Assembly: GCF_000963885.1 (NCBI RefSeq)
Contig: NZ_BALE01000012.1
Coordinates: 1 to 64,000 of the forward strand
Direction: 5' to 3'
Source: Tanticharoenia sakaeratensis NBRC 103193
GTDB taxonomy: Bacteria; Pseudomonadota; Alphaproteobacteria; Acetobacterales; Acetobacteraceae
Length of the DNA stretch: 64,000 nt
Of this stretch, positions 57,463-64,000 are shown one piece after another. The position numbers and the translations under genes are program-made. A model generated the notes under the pieces. The model saw nothing but the letters and a program-made list of their open reading frames with translations. It made no database searches and had not been told where the DNA came from. Every line of letters starts with the position of its first letter. Position 1 is the first letter of the stretch.

Positions 57463-59529
57463 TCAGGCGATCGGCTCATGAGCAGCCGGAGACGCAGCAT
57501 GCGGCCGGGACGGAGGTGGGGTGACCACCCCGTCGGGATTGTGGGCGAACTCCGGCACCAGGTCGCGCAAAATCGCCAGCGCGCGATCGAGGTCTTCTGC
57601 GTGACAGACTGTTGCCAGTCTGTCGAGCAGGGTCTCGGCCTCGAGAAGGTCGACCGTGCGCGGCCGTGCGATCCGAAGGCCGGCGGCATCCGTCGGCACC
57701 GGGGCCTCGCGACCATGGAACAGCTCCTCGAACAGCTTTTCGCCTGGACGAAGGCCTGTGATCGTGATCGCAATGTCCTCGTCGGGGCGCAACCCGGCCA
57801 ATCTGATCATCTGCCGCGCAAGGTCGAGAATCCTGACGGGTTCCCCCATGTCGAGCACGAAGATGCCGCCGTTGCGCAGGATCGCCTCCGTCCCGGCTCC
57901 CTGCTCGGACGCAACCGCGACAGTGCCGCGCCGTGCTGCCTGCAACACAAGCCCGACCGCTTCCGGCACCGTCATGAAATAGCGCGTCATGTCGGGATGG
58001 GTCACGGTCAGCGGGCCACCGCGTTCGAGCTGGCGCCGGAAGAGCGGCACCACCGACCCCGTCGAGCCCAGGACATTTCCGAAGCGCACGGTCACGCATC
58101 GCATGTCCTGGCCTCCCTCGGCACGGGCGCGTTTGTCCAGCGCCTGACAATAGATCTCGGCGCATCGCTTGGACGCGCCCATGAGGCTTGAGGGGTTCAC
58201 GGCCTTGTCGGTAGAGATCAGGACCATCGCCCGGGCACCCGCGGCTCGCGCGCAATCCGCGACGATCCGGCTGCCGATCACATTGGTCAGGATGCCTTCG
58301 AACGGATTGTTCTCGACAATCGGAACATGCTTGAGCGCCGCGGCGTGGAAAACGAGTTCCGGGCGATACTGCGCGAACAGGGCGGCGATCCGCGTCCGAT
58401 CCCGCACGTCAGCTATGAGGGCAACCCGATCGACTTCCGGCGACTGCTCGGAAATCTCGAGATCGATCTGCCAGAGGGCAAACTCACCGTGATCGAGCAG
58501 CAGAAGGCGTTCCGGCTGGAAGGCTGCAATCTGGCGCGCCAGTTCCGAACCGATCGTCCCGCCCGCTCCGGTCACCAGCACGACGGAGCCTGCGATCATG
58601 CGCGAGATGCCTTCCCGATCGAGCGGAACCTGCGGCCGATTGAGCAGGTCCTCGATCGCGACCGGCCGCAGTTCGACCCGGTCGGCGGGCGTCAGCGTCA
58701 TCAACGAAGGCGTACGCTGAACGGCGATCCCGCGTCTCTGTGCCGCTTCCAACACCGCCGCGAGCCCAGCCCCGCGCAGATCCGGGTCCGTCAGCACAAC
58801 CAGATCGGGCGTGCGTTGCGCCTGCGCCAGTCGGGAGAGCACCTGATCGAGATCGGAGAGCACGCCCAGGATCGGCACGCCGTGAATGCGCCGCCCCGCC
58901 TGACGCGCGCCTTCGGTCAGAAGCCCCACGACCTCGCTGCCTTCGGGGTCACGTTCCAGCGCCCGCAGGAACAGGTCCGCAGCCAGGTCGGGGCCTGCAA
59001 GCACGATCCGGCGCCGCGCCACGGATCGGCGCCTGCGGGCGGCCAGCCGGCTTGCCATGCGTACGGAGCCAAGGCTGACCAGCAGGACCAGCGCATGGAT
59101 GATCGGAAAGGTCGGGGTCGGCAGCGGATAACCGGTTGCCCAGAGGCCCGCCGCGAACAGGGCGGCACTCGCCGCCGACGCGCCGGCGATGCTGACCAGA
59201 TCGGCGACGCCGGAGAAACGCCAGTATTGCTGGGGCATGCGGAACGGTACGCCGCTGACCAGGAGGGTGATCGCGCCACCGGCCACGAACCACAGCGGAT
59301 GAAGCAGCCCGCCATGCGGATCGGCCAGATAGCGGGCGACCGGCGCCGCCAGTGCCGAAACAATGCCATCGAACACGATGTTGACCGCGATTCGCGCGCC
59401 CGGCCGCTGATTGGGCCAGACCGGGCCGCCAGTGGAAGCGCCGGAAGCGCCCCGCACGGTGCCTCCGTTTCCGGTCGGGGCCGCGCGCGCGCGCGGAACA
59501 GTCGGGTCATCCTGACATTGCGAAGCCAT
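57463..59529 (-). CDS. CapD/WbpM/PglF-like UDP-GlcNAc 4,6-dehydratase
   Basis: About 688 residues. Four N-terminal membrane helices, then a CoA/NAD-binding-like domain (RRIVLAGPDLAADLFLRAL), then the catalytic Rossmann domain with VLVTGAGGTIGSELARQIA, FHAAALKHVPIVENNPFEGI and STDKAVNPSSLMGASKR, where the modified triad Lys is kept. These enzymes form UDP-4-keto-6-deoxy sugars for surface glycans. The ATG at 59529 has GGGGGAGGGTG before it. It diverges from the phosphosugar transferase gene 38 bases away. Confidence 0.92.
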   Translation of the reverse strand: MASQCQDDPTVPRARAAPTGNGGTVRGASGASTGGPVWPNQRPGARIAVNIVFDGIVSALAAPVARYLADPHGGLLHPLWFVAGGAITLLVSGVPFRMPQQYWRFSGVADLVSIAGASAASAALFAAGLWATGYPLPTPTFPIIHALVLLVSLGSVRMASRLAARRRRSVARRRIVLAGPDLAADLFLRALERDPEGSEVVGLLTEGARQAGRRIHGVPILGVLSDLDQVLSRLAQAQRTPDLVVLTDPDLRGAGLAAVLEAAQRRGIAVQRTPSLMTLTPADRVELRPVAIEDLLNRPQVPLDREGISRMIAGSVVLVTGAGGTIGSELARQIAAFQPERLLLLDHGEFALWQIDLEISEQSPEVDRVALIADVRDRTRIAALFAQYRPELVFHAAALKHVPIVENNPFEGILTNVIGSRIVADCARAAGARAMVLISTDKAVNPSSLMGASKRCAEIYCQALDKRARAEGGQDMRCVTVRFGNVLGSTGSVVPLFRRQLERGGPLTVTHPDMTRYFMTVPEAVGLVLQAARRGTVAVASEQGAGTEAILRNGGIFVLDMGEPVRILDLARQMIRLAGLRPDEDIAITITGLRPGEKLFEELFHGREAPVPTDAAGLRIARPRTVDLLEAETLLDRLATVCHAEDLDRALAILRDLVPEFAHNPDGVVTPPPSRPHAASPAAHEPIA

Positions 59530-59567
59530 CACCCTCCCCCTATAGCGCAGACCATGCGGTATCCGCG

Positions 59568-60617
59568 ATGGCCCCTCCCCCGATTGCCGTTCTCGCACCG
59601 AAAGTCGTGGCAGCGATGACCGTCGTTCTTCTTCTGGCCGCCATGGTGACGACGGCCATCCTCGTACGCATGGCGCTCCAGCTTCGGGTCATGGATGTAC
59701 CGGTCGAGCGGAGCGCGCATACCCGTCCCATTCCGAAAGGTGGCGGCATCGGCATTCTCGGAGGCGTCGTTCTCTTTGCGATCCCGGTGCGACTGAGCCT
59801 CGGCGCAGGCTGGCCAGACCTGTCCTTCGCCGCCGTTGTGGTGGCCGGTGTGTTTCTCGGTGCCATTTCCTGGGCGGACGACATTCATTCCTTTGCCGCG
59901 CGCTACAAGCTCGGCGCCCAGGGCCTGGCCGCGTTGATCGTGATTTTCGGTACGCTGAGTCCTGCCCCCTTGCCAATCACGGGCCTGCTGTGCGTCGGCG
60001 GATTCATGTGGCTCCTGCTCACGACGAATGCCCTGAACTTCGTCGACGGTCTCAACGGCCTGTGCTCGGGATGCATGGCCTTGTCCGCGGCCATTCTGGC
60101 GGCCACGACGATGGCGCATGCCCAGACGCTGACGTCTGCTGGCATGGCAGCGCTGCTGATTCTGCTCGCCTGCTGCCTGGCCGCGTTCCTGCCCTTCAAT
60201 TTTCCAAGGGCACGGATCTTCATGGGCGATGTCGGCAGCCAGGGCGCAGGGCTGATGCTGGCAGGAGCCGCCTACGAACTGACGATCAGCGGGGCGGTGC
60301 CGCCATGGCTTGCGCCCTCGCTCCTGTCCGCGATCCTGTTCGATGTTATCTTCACGCTTGTCCGTCGTGCCTGGGCAGGCCATCGCCTGGCTCAGGCACA
60401 TCGTGGACATCTCTATCAAATAGCCGTTCGTTGTGGCGCAAAGCCCGTGGCGATTACGCTTCTGCACTGGATGTTCGTCGGCTGGGGCGCATACGCGGCC
60501 CTGTATATCGGGCAAACGCACCCATCACTCGGGCTCGTTGCTGTCATCCTGCCCCAGCTGGCCTGGTGTGCTGCTGTCTGTGTCTGCGCGCGCCGTCGCG
60601 ATATCGGGATCTGGTGA
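59568..60617 (+). CDS. WecA/WbpL-like undecaprenyl-phosphate sugar-1-P transferase
   Basis: 349 residues and about ten membrane segments. GT4/MraY-superfamily motifs: RSAHTRPIPKGGGIGIL, ISWADDIHSF (DD pair for Mg2+), NALNFVDGLNGL and the FPRARIFMGDVGSQGAG loop, with the HxH-like AQAHRGHLYQ near the end. It places a sugar phosphate on undecaprenyl phosphate to start glycan building. Pairs with the divergent dehydratase and aminotransferase. Confidence 0.9.
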   Translation: MAPPPIAVLAPKVVAAMTVVLLLAAMVTTAILVRMALQLRVMDVPVERSAHTRPIPKGGGIGILGGVVLFAIPVRLSLGAGWPDLSFAAVVVAGVFLGAISWADDIHSFAARYKLGAQGLAALIVIFGTLSPAPLPITGLLCVGGFMWLLLTTNALNFVDGLNGLCSGCMALSAAILAATTMAHAQTLTSAGMAALLILLACCLAAFLPFNFPRARIFMGDVGSQGAGLMLAGAAYELTISGAVPPWLAPSLLSAILFDVIFTLVRRAWAGHRLAQAHRGHLYQIAVRCGAKPVAITLLHWMFVGWGAYAALYIGQTHPSLGLVAVILPQLAWCAAVCVCARRRDIGIW

Positions 60618-60706
60618 CGTTCCCGTTAAAAGATGGAACGTCTTGCGGTAACAGACGCGCTTGTCGCGCCTGTTACGATCGGATCATGAGATCCTCGACC
60701 GGCAAC

Positions 60707-60736
60707 AAAAAAGGGCGCCTGACAAGGCGCCCTTTT
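60707..60736. terminator. Bidirectional intrinsic terminator
   Basis: A perfect 7-bp stem, GGGCGCC at 60713-60719 with GGCGCCC at 60726-60732, and loop TGACAA. It is preceded by six A and followed by four T, so it has a U-run in both directions, stronger on the minus strand. It sits between convergent genes: the WecA-like transferase (ending 60617) and the MarR regulator (ending 60762). Confidence 0.85.
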
Positions 60737-60761
60737 CCAGATCAGCCTCGAGAACCGAGGA

Positions 60762-61157
60762 TCAGCCGGCGCGGCGTGCGCCGACACGGGCGACCGGCGC
60801 CTTGACCGTCTTGGTGGCCTTCGCACCCGACGCTTCGTTCATGACGCTGCGCATGTCACGCAGGAACGCGGAGCCCTTGAGCGTGCGCTGCACCAGCACC
60901 GAGCGGCGATCCAGCGGATCGACCTTGCGACGTGCCAGATCCAGCTCGCCCAGACGGTCGAGCGCACGGGTGATCGCGGGCTTCGATACATTGAGGTCGG
61001 CGGCGAGGCCGCGAACCGTGTGCGCACCGTCCTGCAGGTAGCAGGTCAGGAAAACGCCCAGCTGGCGTGCTGACAGATCGGGACCATCCTTGCGGACCAT
61101 CGCGACGATGGTGTCGCGCAGAAGGGTCAGCATCTGGTCGTTGGTTGCCTGGCTCAT
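60762..61157 (-). CDS. MarR-type winged-helix regulator
   Basis: 131 residues. MarR-like core: LSARQLGVFLTCYLQDGAHTVRGLAADLNVSKPAITRALDRLGELDLARRKVDPLDRRSVLVQRT, with recognition helix around VSKPAITRALDRL and the wing DPLDRRSVLV. A basic C-terminal tail (KATKTVKAPVARVGARRAG) is unusual and may add DNA contact. Start at 61157, with GGAGAC upstream. Two palindromes at 61171-61183 and 61213-61229 lie just upstream of its ribosome binding site and could be autoregulatory operators. Confidence 0.85.
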   Translation of the reverse strand: MSQATNDQMLTLLRDTIVAMVRKDGPDLSARQLGVFLTCYLQDGAHTVRGLAADLNVSKPAITRALDRLGELDLARRKVDPLDRRSVLVQRTLKGSAFLRDMRSVMNEASGAKATKTVKAPVARVGARRAG

Positions 61158-61170
61158 CAATTGTCTCCTC

Positions 61171-61183
61171 GTGCGGGCCGCAC
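61171..61183. promoter_or_regulatory. Palindrome at the MarR gene leader, candidate operator
   Basis: GTGCGG-G-CCGCAC, two 6-bp arms around one base, located 14-26 bases upstream of the MarR start codon and just ahead of its ribosome binding site. It may be an operator or a leader hairpin. Confidence 0.35.
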
Positions 61184-61212
61184 CGGACCGTCGCCGGACG
61201 CCGCATTGTCAA

Positions 61213-61229
61213 TTCGTGCGGGGCACGAA
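61213..61229. promoter_or_regulatory. 17-bp palindrome upstream of the MarR gene, candidate operator
   Basis: TTCGTGC-GGG-GCACGAA, perfect 7-bp arms with a 3-base centre. Size and symmetry suit a MarR dimer. It lies about 56-72 bases upstream of the start codon, where the promoter is expected. Confidence 0.5.
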
Positions 61230-61463
61230 CCGTCCCGCACCGATCATCATATTGCGCTCCCGCGCCGGCCACCTGTCCCGACACTGATGCCCCGGTCTTC
61301 GGCTTCTCATCATTCTGCGCCCGGACTGGTTAATAAGCCGCAACGAAGCATCATGACGAAAGTTTCCGTGGGGTCAGCACCGACTCAGGCGGTCGCCTTT
61401 GGGAACGATCTGAACCCCATATAGGACTTCGCGCGTAACGAGTTCAGTCTTCTTTTTGTGACA
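61230..61463. other. Intergenic stretch between MarR and leucyl aminopeptidase genes
   Basis: Together with the palindromes listed separately this makes a 306-base gap. I see no open frame with family features. It is AT-richer than its surroundings near 61320-61500 (for example GTTAATAAGCC and CTTCTTTTTGTG), as expected for a promoter or for a leucyl aminopeptidase 3' end. Confidence 0.4.
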
Positions 61464-62909
61464 TCAGGTGGCGGAGCTCTCCCAAGCCTTAATTGTTTGT
61501 AATACTGCGCCATAAAGGGCACGCAGCCCCAATGTCTCCCCGCCCTCGGGCCGGCCGGCGCGGCTTGAGTCGTTCCAGGCATATGTATCGACATGAGCCC
61601 ACGGAATCTGAGGTTTTACGAATTTCTCCAGGAACAGCGCCGCCGTGATTGCACCGGCCATGGGCTTCGCCGATACGTTGCCGCAGTCAGCCACATTTGA
61701 TGCAAGCCATGACGAATAGCCATGCCAGAGAGGCAGGCGCCACATATCATCGCTTGAATGTTCGGCGGCCCCGAGTATCGCCTGCGCGAATAGAGCGTCA
61801 TTACTGAACAATGCCGGCAGATCGGGTCCGAGTGCCACCCGTGCAGCGCCCGTCAGAGTCGCGGCATCGATGATGCGGTCGGGTGCGAGTGAGGACACTT
61901 CGTCGAGCAGGTCGCACAGCACGAGACGCCCTTCCGCATCCGTGTTGCCGATTTCGACCGTCTGGCCCGAGCGCGTGCGGACGACGTCGGAAGGTCGCAT
62001 GGCGTGGCCGGAGATGCTGTTTTCCACACACCCGATCCGGATGGTCAGACGCACGGGGAGATCCTGCGCGATGATGGCCGATGCCAGCGCGAGCATCAGC
62101 GCAGCGCCCCCCATGTCCTTCTTCATGCGAAGCATGCCGGACGACGGCTTGATATCGTAGCCGCCCGTATCGAAGCACACTCCTTTGCCGACCAGAGCGA
62201 TATGGGGCGCGGTGTCGGGCGCGCGGCTGCCCCGCCACGATGCTCGAATGACGCGACCCGGCCGATCCGAGCCGGCGGCGACATGGGCGAGACATGGATA
62301 CTCGGTCGCCAGCGCATCGCCACCGATACTCTCGGCATGTGCGCCCGCATCGGCGAGCACCGAGACGGCGATGTCCGCCAGCTCCACCGGCCCGAGCAGA
62401 TTGGCCGGCCGATTGATCAGGTCGCGTCCCAGCCAGCAGGCCGCTGCCAGTGCATGCCCGACGCCGTTCGTCACCGGCGCCACGAGTCGCACGGCGGGCG
62501 CCGCATCGCGACGGATGCGATAGGCGCCCATGGCAAACCCAAGGATCAGATCGTCATCCCATCCATCGACAACGGCCTGCGCATGCTGCCCTGCCCGCGT
62601 CACCCGCCAGTCCCCCTTGGGAAGGCCGGTCGCGAGCGGTGCGAAACGCAAGGCATCGCGTATCTCTCCCCCCGCCACGGTCAGAAGCGCGGACGCCACG
62701 CCCTGCGCGCCCGGCACGAGTGCGATCTGGCCGGGCTTTGCCGCGAAACCGGCATCACGCACGAATGCCCGCGCCGACTCGGGCAGCACGTCGAAAGCCG
62801 CTTCTCCTTCCGGGACCACAAGCACTTCACGCACCGCCCCGTCGGAAGGTGCCACGAAGCAGTCCGGCCCCTCGGAAGCGGCGCGTTGCGGCAACTGGTC
62901 CATCATCAT
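61464..62909 (-). CDS. M17-family leucyl aminopeptidase
   Basis: About 481 residues. Zinc and catalytic residues: HIALVGKGVCFDTGGYDIKPSSGMLRMKKDMGGAA (Lys, Asp and second Lys), ENSISGHAMRPSDVV and NTDAEGRLVLCDLL (Asp, Glu, Arg). It cleaves N-terminal residues from peptides in the cytosol. The N-terminal domain is short and divergent. Several ATGs lie at the start; the one at 62909 has GAGGAC close upstream. It diverges from the SUV3-like helicase. Confidence 0.92.
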   Translation of the reverse strand: MMMDQLPQRAASEGPDCFVAPSDGAVREVLVVPEGEAAFDVLPESARAFVRDAGFAAKPGQIALVPGAQGVASALLTVAGGEIRDALRFAPLATGLPKGDWRVTRAGQHAQAVVDGWDDDLILGFAMGAYRIRRDAAPAVRLVAPVTNGVGHALAAACWLGRDLINRPANLLGPVELADIAVSVLADAGAHAESIGGDALATEYPCLAHVAAGSDRPGRVIRASWRGSRAPDTAPHIALVGKGVCFDTGGYDIKPSSGMLRMKKDMGGAALMLALASAIIAQDLPVRLTIRIGCVENSISGHAMRPSDVVRTRSGQTVEIGNTDAEGRLVLCDLLDEVSSLAPDRIIDAATLTGAARVALGPDLPALFSNDALFAQAILGAAEHSSDDMWRLPLWHGYSSWLASNVADCGNVSAKPMAGAITAALFLEKFVKPQIPWAHVDTYAWNDSSRAGRPEGGETLGLRALYGAVLQTIKAWESSAT

Positions 62910-63000
62910 CGTCCTCATCCTGCGGTCATCATTCTTCTTACATGAGGTATCGGGACGCTGCCCCCTTGCGTTCCCGCGTCGCGCGCCACAGCATCGTGGC

Positions 63001-64000
63001 ATGCAGGGGCCGCAGCACGCGCCGGGCTCCGCGCGGGGCTTCGCCATGCCGAAGCGCGTCCGCGCGGTGCTCGGACCGACCAACACCGGCAAGACCCATT
63101 ATGCGCTCGAGCGCATGCTCGCGCATGCGTCCGGCATCATCGGCTTTCCACTACGCCTGCTCGCACGCGAGAACTACGACCGGATGGTCGCGATCAAGGG
63201 TGCGGGCGCGGTCGCCCTCATCACCGGGGAAGAGAAGATCGTCCCCGACGGGGCGCGCTGGTTCTCCTGCACCGTCGAGGCGATGCCGCTGGATCTCCAG
63301 GCCGAATTCGTGGCCGTCGACGAGATCCAGCTCTGCGCCGATCCCGATCGCGGACATGTCTTCACGGACCGTCTGCTGCACGCGCGCGGACTTGTGGAGA
63401 CCCTGTTTCTCGGCGCGGAGACGATCCGCCCGATCATGATGCGTCTGGTACCGGGCGTGGAGATCGAGACGCGACCGCGCCTGTCCGGCCTTCTGGACGC
63501 CGGCCCCATCAAGCTGTCCAAGCTTCCGGCGCGCTCGGCGATCGTCGCGTTCTCGGCCGCCGAGGTCTACGCCATCGCCGAAGTCATCCGCAGGCGTCGC
63601 GGCGGCTGTGCCGTCATCATGGGGCAGCTTTCTCCGCGCACCCGCAACGCACAGGTGGCGCTCTACCAGAACAAGGAAGTGGATTATCTGGTCGCGACGG
63701 ACGCGATCGGGATGGGGCTGAACATGGACGTCGGCCATGTGGCACTGGCGGGCCTGAGCAAGTTCGACGGCACCTCGCCCCGCCCTCTCCTGCCGCAGGA
63801 AGTCGCCCAGATCGCAGGGCGCGCGGGACGCGGCATGCGTGACGGAACGTTCGGCACCACCGGCGACTGCCCGCCGATGTCGCCATCGCTGATTGAGGCC
63901 ATCGAGACGCACCGTTTCGACCCGATTGCCCGCCTGTCATGGCGTAATTCAGCGCTCGATTTTTCCGGTCCGATGCCGCTTCTCGAGAGCCTGCTCCGCC
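63001..64000 (+). CDS. SUV3-like ATP-dependent RNA helicase, 5' part
   Basis: Runs off the end of the window; 333 codons are seen. Motif I is VLGPTNTGKTHYALERML, followed by GFPLRLLARENYDRM, the motif II region AEFVAVDEIQLCADPDRGHVF (DEIQ), LFLGAETIRPIM, and later GCAVIMGQLSPRTRNAQVALYQN, VATDAIGMGLNMDVGHVAL and QIAGRAGRGMRDG (motifs V and VI). This is the SUV3 type common in alphaproteobacteria, and likely takes part in RNA decay. A start at 63046 (MPKRVRAVLG) is possible too. Confidence 0.9.
   Translation, partial: MQGPQHAPGSARGFAMPKRVRAVLGPTNTGKTHYALERMLAHASGIIGFPLRLLARENYDRMVAIKGAGAVALITGEEKIVPDGARWFSCTVEAMPLDLQAEFVAVDEIQLCADPDRGHVFTDRLLHARGLVETLFLGAETIRPIMMRLVPGVEIETRPRLSGLLDAGPIKLSKLPARSAIVAFSAAEVYAIAEVIRRRRGGCAVIMGQLSPRTRNAQVALYQNKEVDYLVATDAIGMGLNMDVGHVALAGLSKFDGTSPRPLLPQEVAQIAGRAGRGMRDGTFGTTGDCPPMSPSLIEAIETHRFDPIARLSWRNSALDFSGPMPLLESLLR

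Overview
The window is high-GC, densely coded bacterial chromosome with no phage, insertion sequence, CRISPR or rRNA operon that I can see. Gene content and synteny point to an alphaproteobacterium, most likely Acetobacteraceae: an hda-like DnaA paralogue next to ppk1/ppx and purM/purN, a TIGR02302/DUF4175 protein, a SUV3-like helicase, and a FeoB-linked Cys-rich peptide. The family is inferred from layout, not from a search.

Layout. 0-4 kb: a probably Fur-controlled ferrous iron uptake operon (unknown protein, feoA, feoB, small Cys-rich membrane peptide). 4-12 kb: housekeeping genes (guaA, a lipoprotein, tRNA-Arg, a single-domain response regulator, a trypsin-like protease, cdd, lysA, TIGR02302 protein). 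12.2-33.1 kb: a large nucleobase-catabolism island. On the minus strand, twelve tightly packed, mostly 4-nt-overlapping genes run from dihydropyrimidinase through a phosphatase lipoprotein, a flavin monooxygenase, hpxX/hpxY/hpxW-like genes, allantoate amidohydrolase, ureidoglycine-glyoxylate aminotransferase, allantoinase, OHCU decarboxylase and hydroxyisourate hydrolase to a phosphodiesterase. Divergently, a RutR-like regulator is followed by preT, preA, a ureidopropionase-like hydrolase, an omega-amino acid aminotransferase and an NCS1 nucleobase permease, with an MFS exporter on the other strand.

Together these genes spell two routes. Pyrimidine: uracil or thymine -> dihydropyrimidine (PreTA) -> N-carbamoyl-beta-amino acid (dihydropyrimidinase) -> beta-amino acid (ureidopropionase) -> semialdehyde (aminotransferase). 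Purine: hydroxyisourate -> OHCU -> allantoin -> allantoate -> ureidoglycine -> oxalurate -> oxamate -> oxalate. No known urate oxidase is present; the embedded flavin monooxygenase is the obvious candidate for the missing step.

33.1-34.0 kb holds no convincing gene. 34-40.5 kb: a P1-family peptidase, a secreted phosphoesterase overlapping a di-haem cytochrome c peroxidase-like gene, an MFS gene broken by one in-frame amber codon, a ferritin-like gene with a Fur-like site, and cdh. 40.5-51 kb: ppx, ppk1, a DUF1648-like protein, hda, purM, DUF2142 gene, purN, second DUF2142 gene, ndk. 51-55.6 kb: an exported double-VOC protein, a Gly-rich lipoprotein, an ABC-F ATPase, an AI-2E family transporter. 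55.8-60.6 kb: surface polysaccharide or glycan initiation genes (DegT aminotransferase, CapD/WbpM-like dehydratase, WecA/WbpL-like phosphosugar transferase). 60.7-64 kb: a bidirectional terminator, a MarR regulator with candidate palindromic operators, an M17 leucyl aminopeptidase and the 5' part of a SUV3-like helicase that runs off the window.
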